Below are positions 15,836 through 23,175 of a stretch of DNA of 57,321 nt, piece by piece. Under the pieces are notes generated by a model that saw only the letters and a list, made by a program, of their open reading frames with translations, was not told where the DNA came from and did not search any database. Each line of letters opens with the position of its first letter. The stretch's first letter is position 1. The DNA comes from a bacterium (GTDB taxonomy: Bacteria; Chloroflexota; Dormibacteria; Aeolococcales; Bog-877), in NCBI GenBank assembly GCA_021795235.1, contig JAJYPP010000016.1, positions 1-57,321 on the forward strand. Direction: 5' to 3'. The translations under genes and the position numbers were made by a program.

Positions 15836-18256
15836 TCAACCTGGTGGCTTGTCCCGGAAGCGGGAGGACAACGAAGCTGGCGCTCCCTTGGTCGACCCTG
15901 CTGACCGAGGAAGCCCCGTGTCGAAGCCGAGGCTCGCGAAGCCGGGCAGACGCTTGGTGTGCATTCGGGCCAGGACGGGGACTGCCAGGTCGACGTAGTC
16001 GTGGACCTCGACCGTGGCCTTGTCGGCCGTCGGGCGCAGCACGCGGCCGACGTACTGGACGATCCGCCCCTTGAACGCGATCGGGAACGCCAGGAACAAG
16101 GTGTCGAGCGGTGGGCAGTCGAAGCCCTCACCCAGGAAACTGCCGGTGGCGACGAGGAGGAGACCGCCTGCCGGACGGGGAGCTCCCAGTTCCTTGATCA
16201 CCGCCGCTTGGGCCTTCTTGCCCATCCCGCCTCGGAGCACCAAGGGCGAGTGCCCGAGCCTTCGGAGTTCGGCAACGAGCCGTTCGAGGTGATCGGTCCA
16301 TTGTGTGAGCACCAGGCAGTTCCGTCCCCGGGTGATGGCGGAGGCGATGTCCCCGCATATCGCCTCTGTCCGCTCCCCATCCTCGACGAGGGCTCGGAAC
16401 AGTTGCTGAATCCCCAGGTCCTGCGCGTCTGAAGCCTCGAACGCGGTTCGGTGGACCACGAACTCCAGCAGGTGAGCCCCGCCGTCCGTTCCCTGAGTCA
16501 TGCGGTGACGGACCGGTCCGCAGTACATGGCGATGAGCCCTTGCAAGCCGTCACGCCGGTACGGGGTGGCGGTCAGGCCCAGCCATCGCCGTACCGGAAT
16601 CTGGCGGACGCACCGTTCGAAGGAGACCGCGGGGACATGGTGGCATTCGTCCACGACGACGAATCCGTAGCCGGCGGTGATCTCACCGACGTCCTCGCGG
16701 CGGGCGAGGCTCTGCATCATGGCGATGTCGACGACGCGGGTCGCCCGAAGGCGCCCGCCGTGGAGTTGACCGATCTGACCCGCGGGGAGACCCAGGTGGG
16801 TGGCTAGGCGCTCGCGCCACTGCTCCACCAACGGCTTGCGGTCGACGATCACCAGTGTCGGCCTGTCGTGGCGGGCGATGAGCCCACAGGCGATGACGGT
16901 CTTGCCGGAGCCGGGTGGTGCGACCAACACCCCTTGCTCGTGACTGGCCAGGGCCTCACATGCCTGTTGCTGCTCGGAAGTCAGAGCCGCCAGGAGACGC
17001 AGGCCGACCGGTTCCTGGTCCGCACACTCTTGGTGGACGACGAGCTGGCTGCCGGCCTCGGCCACGATCGAGGCGGTCTGTTCCCGAACGCCTCGGGGCA
17101 GCAGCAGACCGTCAATGGTCTCGCCGTAGCAACGGATGAGTCGCGGGGTGTTCCAGGTGGAGAAGCGAAGCCTCTCCTTCTCGTAGTACTCCGGGTTGTG
17201 CAGCGAGGCCAGGTGCTTGAGGGCCGACAGCAGAGCCGGCGGAACGCCGCTTCGATCCACGACCAGCATCGCGCCCGAGCGCGCGTGAATTCTCGCGGGT
17301 GGCTTCTGCGCTGCCGCGGATCGAGGTCTCAGATAGGCGGCGCCCTCCGGTCCGGCCCCAACCATCTGCATCGAGTCGACCATCGAGGCAAGTGCCCCTG
17401 GCGTCACTCGCGGCAGACGGTAGAGGTGCGCCCATTGGTCCTCCACCGGCTTGAGCGTCGTGGGGTCCAGGAACACGGTTGTTCCCTGCTTCCGGCACTT
17501 GCCCTGGAGGGGAAGGGCGATGAGGTTGCCGAACGAGCCTCTGGGCATGAAGTCCTGGGTCGGGAACAGTCGGTCGTAGCTGGCCAGGTCGAGCTCACCT
17601 CGTTCAGTCATCGCCTCCCGCAGCAGGTGCACCCCGAGCAGGCGCGCCGAGGCCGCCGGCACCGGACCGCTGAAGAAGATCCAAACGTGGGCCCCGTCCC
17701 CGGAGCGCGACCGCTCGAGCGCTGCGGAAATGCCGGTGGTCCGAGCAGCGTCCAGGTAAGCAAGTGCGTCGAGCGCCCACCCGACTCCGTCGGAGTCACA
17801 CGACAGAAGGTGGCAGACGTCCCCAGGCAGCAGAGGGTACAACCCGGCGTGGACAGAACCAGCGAGATGGTCAGCGACGACCTCTTCGGACAGTGGCAGG
17901 TACTCGCGCCCTGGCTTGCGAGCATTGGCCCAGCCACCCTTGACAGCCGGTGCCCAGCCCGACGTTCCGCTGCGCCCGTTCTCCCATCGGAGCGCATACA
18001 CGTCCTCGCGCCCGGCGAACAGTGATCGAAACAGAGACACCTTGGCTGGGCCGGTCGATCGCTGGTCCACAGGCGGCAGCCCGGCCTCGTTGCCCGGCTC
18101 CGGCCGGGGGAACAGGTCGGCGTTCCATGGCTCGGCCGGGGCACTGCGGTCTCGGTCGTCGAGGCTCAGCAGACCGCGGAGGCGCCTGTTCTCAGCTTCC
18201 AGCTCCTCCACTTGACGGCGAAGCTCGGCGATCGAAGGCGCAGCTGACTTGTTCAT
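15836..18256 (-). CDS. TOTE-type primase-helicase fusion (AEP primase plus SF2 helicase)
   Basis: An 806-aa protein from ATG 18256 (an in-frame GTG at 18259 is the alternative). It starts with a short coiled coil ('IAELRRQVEELEAENRRLRG'), then an archaeo-eukaryotic primase domain of the TOTE conflict-system type (about residues 75-320). Visible primase motifs are 'REDVYALRWENGRSG', the acidic 'LLSCDSDG', 'GDGAHVWIFF' and 'SFGNLIALPLQGK'. The C-terminal half is an SF2 helicase: 'APPGSGKTV', 'VVDECHHVPA', 'LGLTATPYRRDGL', and motif VI region 'IVQYVGRVLRP'. A cysteine pair usual after the first primase motif appears to be missing ('GWANARKPGREYLPL'). TOTE proteins are proposed defence or conflict factors on mobile DNA. 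A broken XRE regulator lies directly upstream. Confidence 0.88.
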   Translation of the reverse strand: MNKSAAPSIAELRRQVEELEAENRRLRGLLSLDDRDRSAPAEPWNADLFPRPEPGNEAGLPPVDQRSTGPAKVSLFRSLFAGREDVYALRWENGRSGTSGWAPAVKGGWANARKPGREYLPLSEEVVADHLAGSVHAGLYPLLPGDVCHLLSCDSDGVGWALDALAYLDAARTTGISAALERSRSGDGAHVWIFFSGPVPAASARLLGVHLLREAMTERGELDLASYDRLFPTQDFMPRGSFGNLIALPLQGKCRKQGTTVFLDPTTLKPVEDQWAHLYRLPRVTPGALASMVDSMQMVGAGPEGAAYLRPRSAAAQKPPARIHARSGAMLVVDRSGVPPALLSALKHLASLHNPEYYEKERLRFSTWNTPRLIRCYGETIDGLLLPRGVREQTASIVAEAGSQLVVHQECADQEPVGLRLLAALTSEQQQACEALASHEQGVLVAPPGSGKTVIACGLIARHDRPTLVIVDRKPLVEQWRERLATHLGLPAGQIGQLHGGRLRATRVVDIAMMQSLARREDVGEITAGYGFVVVDECHHVPAVSFERCVRQIPVRRWLGLTATPYRRDGLQGLIAMYCGPVRHRMTQGTDGGAHLLEFVVHRTAFEASDAQDLGIQQLFRALVEDGERTEAICGDIASAITRGRNCLVLTQWTDHLERLVAELRRLGHSPLVLRGGMGKKAQAAVIKELGAPRPAGGLLLVATGSFLGEGFDCPPLDTLFLAFPIAFKGRIVQYVGRVLRPTADKATVEVHDYVDLAVPVLARMHTKRLPGFASLGFDTGLPRSAGSTKGAPASLSSRFRDKPPG

Positions 18257-18293
18257 CACTGGGTCTTGATGATCCTCAGGACATCATGCCCCC

Positions 18294-18709
18294 TCACCGC
18301 TCGTGAGGCCGCGTCGGTACCAGGGTGACGAGTTCGCGCAGCTCGGTGCCGAGCGCCGCCGCGATGTCGCACAGCCCGGCCAAGCCGGCTGACGTGTAGC
18401 CGGTTGCCTGATGCCGTTGTGGATCTGCTGCTCGGCAATGCTCAGCTACTCGGTGAGACGACGCTGTGTTCAACCACTGGCCATGCGGGTCTTGACCAGG
18501 GCATTCGGGAGCCCCGGCAGCGAACCTGCCTCGAAACTCTTGAGCGCCCCCGACCGGCGACGCTTGTATTCTCTCATTTCCGCAAGAGCGGCTGCCTGCG
18601 AGGGCAGGGCTGAAAGGTCCAGTTCGTGCCGCCTCCCGTCGGGGCCGGGGATGCCACGCTGACCGTCCAGGATTGCGATGGCTTCCTCGAATGGCCACCG
18701 CGTCCGAGT
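18294..18709 (-). pseudogene. Broken XRE-type helix-turn-helix regulator
   Basis: On the minus strand a reading from about 18709 gives 'RWPFEEAIAILDGQRG', then 'HELDLSALPSQAAALAEMRE', 'LPNALVKTRMASG', a TGA stop (18472-18470), 'TQRRLTE', a TAG stop (18448-18446) and 'LSIAEQQIHN'. A frameshift then leads to 'GYTSAGLAGLCDIAAALG'. Together this is an XRE/HigA-like helix-turn-helix (family pattern: R...GLTQ..LAE.LG....QI.RYE...Y...SL..L..IA.AL). Two nonsense codons and a frameshift make it a clear pseudogene. It ends about 40 bp before the primase-helicase start and was probably its co-transcribed regulator or antitoxin. Confidence 0.7.
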
Positions 18710-19046
18710 TCAACCTGCCAGCGCTCATGGCGGTCGTTTCCGCGCGGCAGCGCAGTCATTCCGGCGGCACCAACTCCCAGTTGGTTGGGCAGTTGCCATT
18801 CAGCCGGCCCGACAAAGAGGCTCAGAGATGCGGTAAGCCAGTTCAAGCCCACCTCGACGAATACCGCCGTGGCGCCGGTGGCGGGACGGTGTGACGGCCG
18901 CCACCGGGGCAGCCTGGGTGGTCGGCGTGCCTGATCGTCCTGTCCGGCACGGACCGGGCCCTGTTCCCACCCTTCTGTCCGGCTCCAGCGGTGGCGCCCT
19001 GATCCACCGGCTCGCAGAGCCTGTCGACGGGATCGCAGAGAGCTCC
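18710..19046. other. No gene; holds a short diverged repeat shared with 46.7 kb
   Basis: No supported coding region. The plus-strand segment around 18705-18742 matches 46680-46717 at about 31 of 38 positions, and both can be read in one frame as an '(E)F.LPALMAV' peptide. The rest of the gap shows nothing recognisable. Confidence 0.35.
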
Positions 19047-19736
19047 CTATGGCTTCCCGAGGTCGAGGCCGCAGAGCTGCCGTAGTTGGGCCTCTCCAAC
19101 CGAGGTAAGCCGGAGTGCCCTGCACCGGGGCTCTCGCTCGACCCACTGCCGCTCGAGCAGCGAGGTGGTGATGGCCGCCCCGAGCGCCCCGGCGAGGTGA
19201 GGTCGACGTGCGGTCCAGTCCAGGCAGGGTCGGGCGAGGCTGCGGCGTTGGCGCCGGAGTGCACTAATGTCGACATCGAGCCCGGCCAGCTGTACGCACC
19301 CGTAGGGGGTGATCGTGAAGTCATCATCGCCCGCTGCCAGCCACCTGTTGGAGAGGAGAGCCTCGAGGAGCGCCACTCCCAAGGTGCCGGCCAAATGGTC
19401 GTAACAGGTCCGCGCGAAGCCGAGAGCCTGGGCATCGCGCGAAGGCCGGCGAGATCCAAGCGGAACCGGCGGGCAGATCCGGGCGAGCGCCTCCAGAGCC
19501 TCAGCCACGTCCGTCCCCGCCAAGGCGAAGTACCGGTGCCGGCCATCGGCGACCACCCGGACCAACTGTCCCTGGACGAGCTCCCCCAGGTGCTCGCTGG
19601 CAGTGGAGGGTCCAACTCCCGCGATCCGGGCCAGTTCGGTCCCGGTCATCGCCCGGCCGTCGAGCATCGCTCCCACCATCACCGAGCGTGCCGAGTTGGC
19701 CAGTAGCTTGGCCACCTTGGCAAAGTCGACATCCAT
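19047..19736 (-). CDS. ArsR-type winged-helix transcriptional regulator
   Basis: A 229-aa protein from ATG 19736 (ATG 19760 also possible). The N-terminal half is an ArsR-like winged helix: 'VAKLLANSARSVMVGAMLDG', 'TGTELARIAGVGPSTASEHL' (recognition helix) and 'VVADGRHRYFALAG' (wing). The C-terminal half, 'SRDAQALGFARTCYDHLAG' through 'CRALRLTSVGEAQLRQLCG', looks like a second ligand-sensing or winged-helix-like domain, as in YdfF-type regulators. No metal-binding cysteine cluster is apparent. It is divergent from the DinB-like gene at 19804, with only 67 bp between start codons, so it probably controls that gene and itself. Confidence 0.8.
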   Translation of the reverse strand: MDVDFAKVAKLLANSARSVMVGAMLDGRAMTGTELARIAGVGPSTASEHLGELVQGQLVRVVADGRHRYFALAGTDVAEALEALARICPPVPLGSRRPSRDAQALGFARTCYDHLAGTLGVALLEALLSNRWLAAGDDDFTITPYGCVQLAGLDVDISALRRQRRSLARPCLDWTARRPHLAGALGAAITTSLLERQWVEREPRCRALRLTSVGEAQLRQLCGLDLGKP

Positions 19737-19803
19737 CGCCAAAGAGCATACCGCAGCCATACTTCGGGGCGATCCGAAGAATCCAGGGCGTATTATCTGC
19801 TGC

Positions 19804-20442
19804 ATGGTCACCACCGCGTCCGAGGCCAGTACCGGCAACCCTGGCGCGCTGATTGTCGCCGGAGTTGAGCGGACCCTGGCGCTCGCCCGCACCTGGCTCG
19901 CTTGGGACGGCCGCCCCCGTCTGGCCGAGGACGGCCGGCGGATCTACACTCCCAACAAGGCCATCCGGCGTCACGCCGATCATCTCGTGGACCACATGGC
20001 TGAGATGGAGGCTCTGCTCGCAGGAGAGGTGACTGAGCCCGACCACTGGTATGCGTCCACGGTCACCCTCGCCAGCGACTGGGCGCCGTTCACCGAGGCA
20101 GAGCTGAACGAAGCCAGCCAGCGTTTGCGGCGCCTGGCGCGCACCTGGCTGATGCGTCTTGGCGGGATCGACCCTGAAGAGTGGGACCGGCCCCGTGACC
20201 CCAACTGGTGCCTCCGCCGTACCGTCGAGCATGTGGCGCCGGCCTGGTACGCCGAACAGGTCGGCGACCTCATGGGAAACGGCCCAGTCGCGAGTCCCGC
20301 CCGGCCCTTGGTGCCCGCGGCGTCGCCGCCGCCCAGTGGCTCGTCGAGCAGTGCCACCATCAACGCAGACGCCGAGTTCGTCTTCACCGAGTGGGACCGG
20401 CGAGCTCGGGCCCGGGACGTGGAGGCGCTCCTTGAGCTGTAG
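19804..20442 (+). CDS. DinB-like protein, N-terminal part of a gene split by an amber codon
   Basis: 212 aa from ATG 19804 to a TAG at 20440-20442. Residues about 45-150 ('HADHLVDHMAEMEALLAG' onward, 'VEHVAPAWYAEQVGDL') resemble the DinB-like four-helix bundle, a fold of thiol-dependent or metal-binding enzymes, though I see no clear three-His set. After a Pro/Ser-rich linker the last 25 residues ('DAEFVFTEWDRRARARDVEA') start a SnoaL/NTF2-like domain, and the stop falls inside its first helix. The same frame continues open to 20781 with the rest of that domain. Family proteins have 'LLELY..DAVLESP' where this has 'LLEL*AYDAVLESP', so a TAC to TAG change would explain the split. Confidence 0.7.
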   Translation: MVTTASEASTGNPGALIVAGVERTLALARTWLAWDGRPRLAEDGRRIYTPNKAIRRHADHLVDHMAEMEALLAGEVTEPDHWYASTVTLASDWAPFTEAELNEASQRLRRLARTWLMRLGGIDPEEWDRPRDPNWCLRRTVEHVAPAWYAEQVGDLMGNGPVASPARPLVPAASPPPSGSSSSATINADAEFVFTEWDRRARARDVEALLEL

Positions 20443-20781
20443 GCGTACGACGCCGTCTTGGAGAGCCCCTTGGTACCTCGCATTCTGGGGCGGCAAAGTG
20501 GAGTATTACAGGGCAAGGAAGCGCTCGCGCGTTTCTTCGCAGAAGGGGGGCGGCGTCGCCCGAACGAGCTGGTACGCTGGCACCGCAACGAGACCTACTT
20601 GTGGGATGGTCGTCACCTCAGTTGGGAGTACCTGCGGGCCGCTCCCGACGGCGATCAGGTGGACATAGCCGAGGTGATGGAACTCTCCGGCCGGTACATC
20701 ATCGCCCACCGAATCTACTGGGGCTGGTTTGGCACGGAGATGCTCATCGCCCACGCCGTCGCGCACGCCCAGCGAGCCTGA
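20443..20781 (+). pseudogene. SnoaL/NTF2-like domain, C-terminal continuation after amber codon
   Basis: Directly in frame with the DinB-like gene after its TAG. It reads 'AYDAVLESPLVPRILG', 'GKEALARFFAEGGRRRPNEL' and 'DIAEVMELSGRYIIAHRIYW', the strand-helix layout of SnoaL-like polyketide-cyclase/NTF2 domains. No ATG, GTG or TTG with a ribosome-binding site opens it; a TTG at 20458 is the first possible start but cuts the first helix. I infer one ancestral gene (19804-20781) interrupted by a point mutation, or amber readthrough. Confidence 0.65.
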
Positions 20782-20804
20782 CGCGAACACCGAGATGTCG
20801 ATCC

Positions 20805-20990
20805 AGCTCCTTGCCCCTGGCTCTCGTTGTCTGTGTTCTGGCTCTGGCCAGGGCACTGCCGATGGCGTGGTCCCCGCGGCCGCGAGCCCGGGTTGCCAGG
20901 CCGGCTCGTCAGATTCCGAGCCTTCCTCGAGGTCGCTATCAGCGGACTTGTGTCGAGCCTGCCGGGGATGCTGGCCATGAGGGTCCAGTC
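20805..20990 (+). pseudogene. Fragment of the AAA-linked membrane protein family
   Basis: Reading one frame gives 'LALVVCVLALARALPMAWSP', and a shifted frame gives 'FRAFLEVAISGLVSSLPGML'. Both align with consecutive parts of the membrane protein encoded at 34321-35646 ('LLVLVLILARSLSMAWFPRP' and 'LRVFPWVAVTGPVSTALGML'). The DNA also matches in places (GATGGCGTGG followed by CCCCGCGGCC at about 20861 against the equivalent at about 34660). It is a frameshifted, truncated second copy of that gene. Confidence 0.6.
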
Positions 20991-21066
20991 GCTTTCCGCA
21001 CCTACTTGGCCGAAAGTACCCATGGATGTCACCTTGCGCCAACGGGGTGCCGTGGCAGTGGTATCA

Positions 21067-21098
21067 TTGTGCCGAAAGTAGCTATTCTGATATACTTT
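21067..21098 (+). promoter_or_regulatory. abiE promoter with overlapping inverted repeat
   Basis: TTGTGC (21067-21072) and TATACT (21091-21096) are 18 bp apart. AAAGTA (21075-21080) and TACTTT (21093-21098) form an inverted repeat across the promoter. A second element, TACTT-N5-AAAGTA (21003-21018), lies about 60 bp upstream. AbiEi antitoxins are known to repress their own promoter by binding inverted repeats. The -10 box ends only 9 nt before the GTG start, so the mRNA may be leaderless. Confidence 0.6.
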
Positions 21099-21105
21099 AG
21101 GCGAA

Positions 21106-21894
21106 GTGGTGTCCAGGATTCGCCCATCGGAAGTTGTCGACGCCTTAATCGGCAAGGGACGCTATTGGGCAACGACCGCTGAGCTCCAGGAACTCATGGG
21201 GCAGGCGGAGATCGGCCTACGAAAAGCCATTTCGCGCTTGATGAAGGATGGGCGTCTCTTCCATCCCACGCGGGGATTCTACGTCGTTGTGCCAGCCGAG
21301 TATCGGTCCTGGAAGGTGGTGCCGGCCGAGTGGTTCCTGGACGGCATGATGGCGCATCTCGGCCGCGATTACTACGTCGGCTTCTTGAACGCTGCGGCCT
21401 TCCACGGAGCCTCGCACCAGGCCCCTCAGACGTTCCGTGTCTTGACGACGTACCCGCCTCTGAGAGATCGCGACATCCAGCGTGTCCGGCTGCGCTTCAC
21501 CGCCAGCGAACATGTGGCTGACATGCCGACCCAGCGCCATCCCGTCCACACGGGATATGTGACGGTGGCGACAGCCGAAACGACGATTGTCGACCTCGCA
21601 TGGAGGCCGACCTTCGGTGGGGGCATCAGTAATGTTGCGACTGTCCTGAAGGAGATTGGTGAACTCGACCCCGAGATTCTTGCCCGGATATCGCCGCTCA
21701 GGGGTCGGCCGACGGTGCGCCGCCTCGGCTGGTTGATGGAGCGGCTCCGTCCAGATCTTGATGTGCACTGGTTGCGAGTCGTGGCCCGGCCAGAAGAAGG
21801 TGAGCCATCCCTCTTGGTCCCCGGCCCTAGGTCTGGCGCGCTTGACCGGGGATGGGGTCTCCGGATCAACGCGACAGTGGAGCCTGACGTTTGA
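21106..21894 (+). CDS. abiEi: AbiEi-type antitoxin (type IV toxin-antitoxin, abortive infection)
   Basis: A 262-aa protein with an N-terminal winged helix ('ATTAELQELMGQAEIGLRKA', 'LMKDGRLFHPTRGFYVVVP') and a C-terminal AbiEi antitoxin domain ('GRDYYVGFLNAAAFHGASHQ', 'GYVTVATAETTIVDLAWRP'). In AbiE systems this protein neutralises the toxin without binding it and represses the operon. GTG 21106 or the adjacent GTG 21109 is the start; no ribosome-binding site precedes it, and the -10 box is so close that leaderless translation is likely. The stop overlaps the toxin start (TTGA, 21891-21894). All domains look intact. Confidence 0.85.
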   Translation: MVSRIRPSEVVDALIGKGRYWATTAELQELMGQAEIGLRKAISRLMKDGRLFHPTRGFYVVVPAEYRSWKVVPAEWFLDGMMAHLGRDYYVGFLNAAAFHGASHQAPQTFRVLTTYPPLRDRDIQRVRLRFTASEHVADMPTQRHPVHTGYVTVATAETTIVDLAWRPTFGGGISNVATVLKEIGELDPEILARISPLRGRPTVRRLGWLMERLRPDLDVHWLRVVARPEEGEPSLLVPGPRSGALDRGWGLRINATVEPDV

Positions 21895-22739
21895 TACCGG
21901 CCGCACATATAACCGCGTGGGGTGGGATGGCGCCCTGGCCGACCGACGCCGACATCGAACAGGATTTGATCTTGTCGCGGCTAATTGTGGAGATCGCCAA
22001 CAACGAGTTGCTGGGTGACGAGCTGACCATCCGCGGCGGCACTTGCCTCCACAAGCTCTATCTGCCCACGCCCTTGCGCTACTCGGAGGATCTCGACTAT
22101 GTGCGCCGTACGCGTTCGGGCATTGGCCCTTACATGGACGCCCTGCGCACGATCGCGACCGGGGTCGGGCTCGTCGAAGGCGGCCGCACCCAGGTCGGTC
22201 AGATGGTTCACATGACCTTCACCGCTGACTCGACCCATGGGCAGCGGCGCATTCGAGTCAAGATCGAGATGAACATCCGAGAGACCGAATCCTGTTTTCC
22301 GAGAACGTCGCGTCCATATCAGGTGTTGTCGCGCTGGTGGTCGGGCCGTGCCGGAATCAACACTTTCCAACTCGAGGAGTTGCTCGGGACCAAGCTCCGT
22401 GCCCTCTATCAGCGACGCAAGGGGCGAGACCTTTTCGATCTCTGGCACTTCCTGACCGCGACTAGCGTCACCGACGAGCGAATCATTGAGGCGTTCAATC
22501 ACTACATGCGAGAGGGTGCGTTCACTTATCCTGATCTCGCCGCCAATCTGTCAGCGAAGCTGTCCGACCGGGACTTCGCCAGCGATCTGAGCGAGTTGGT
22601 GGTCGCCCCACCCTCAAACTACGAGCTTGCGGGTGCTGCCGATCTTGTAATGGAGCGACTGGGTAGCCGTTTGGCTAAGGCTCCACACCTGGATGAGATC
22701 GCTGGTGGCGGATGGCGCTCAGCTACACGAAGGCCCTGA
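21891..22739 (+). CDS. abiEii: AbiEii-type nucleotidyltransferase toxin
   Basis: A 282-aa protein of the AbiEii/DUF1814 nucleotidyltransferase family. The motif 'IRGGTCLHKLYLPTPLRYSE' continuing to 'DLDYV' supplies the GG...S-x-D-x-D-type active site; the conserved 'LEELLGTKLRALYQRRKGRD' and 'LFDLWH' follow in the C-terminal half. Toxins of this family modify tRNA or otherwise use nucleotides to stop growth on phage infection. It starts at TTG 21891, overlapping the abiEi stop, so it is made only by coupling. With AbiEi it forms a complete system about 0.4 kb from the first integrase, which suggests island cargo. Confidence 0.88.
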   Translation: MIPAAHITAWGGMAPWPTDADIEQDLILSRLIVEIANNELLGDELTIRGGTCLHKLYLPTPLRYSEDLDYVRRTRSGIGPYMDALRTIATGVGLVEGGRTQVGQMVHMTFTADSTHGQRRIRVKIEMNIRETESCFPRTSRPYQVLSRWWSGRAGINTFQLEELLGTKLRALYQRRKGRDLFDLWHFLTATSVTDERIIEAFNHYMREGAFTYPDLAANLSAKLSDRDFASDLSELVVAPPSNYELAGAADLVMERLGSRLAKAPHLDEIAGGGWRSATRRP

Positions 22740-23175
22740 GGAACATCGTTGCGGGGATCGCGTCCATCGATCCGCAGGGGCCAACTGAACCACGGGTGAG
22801 TCGGAAGTCAGGCCAAGCCGTCGGGCGACGGTGCTGGGCGTCCGGCTACGCGGAGGACGCCGACCGGTAACGGAGAGGAGCGCCGCGGTGGCAAAGACGC
22901 CGGGATGGGGCCAGGTGCGGCTACTCCGTACCGCCGTACGCTCGGGGGTATGGCCATGGCGGGATGAACAGTGGAGGTCAGCGAGGATAGGGCCGTTGCT
23001 CTCCATGACGTCGTTGGACTGGAGCAAGCCAGCTCAACCCGAGCCCATCGGGGCCGTGACAAGAGGGCGGGTAGGTTCGCCGGGGAGGGAAGAGGGCATG
23101 AGTTCATGTAGGTGACGCCGTGGTGGACGCTGGGAATGGGCCTCTTGCTCTTGGGGGCGGTGGCCTCCACACTGG
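22740..23175. other. No gene recognised between abiEii and integrase 1
   Basis: About 435 bp. Open frames on both strands lack recognisable motifs and codon bias. It must contain the integrase promoter, and an excisionase gene might have been expected here, but I see none. Confidence 0.35.

Noticed and set aside
16868-18025. 385-codon plus-strand open frame inside the primase-helicase region
   Set aside because: Lies antisense to conserved primase and helicase motifs and has no protein-like features.
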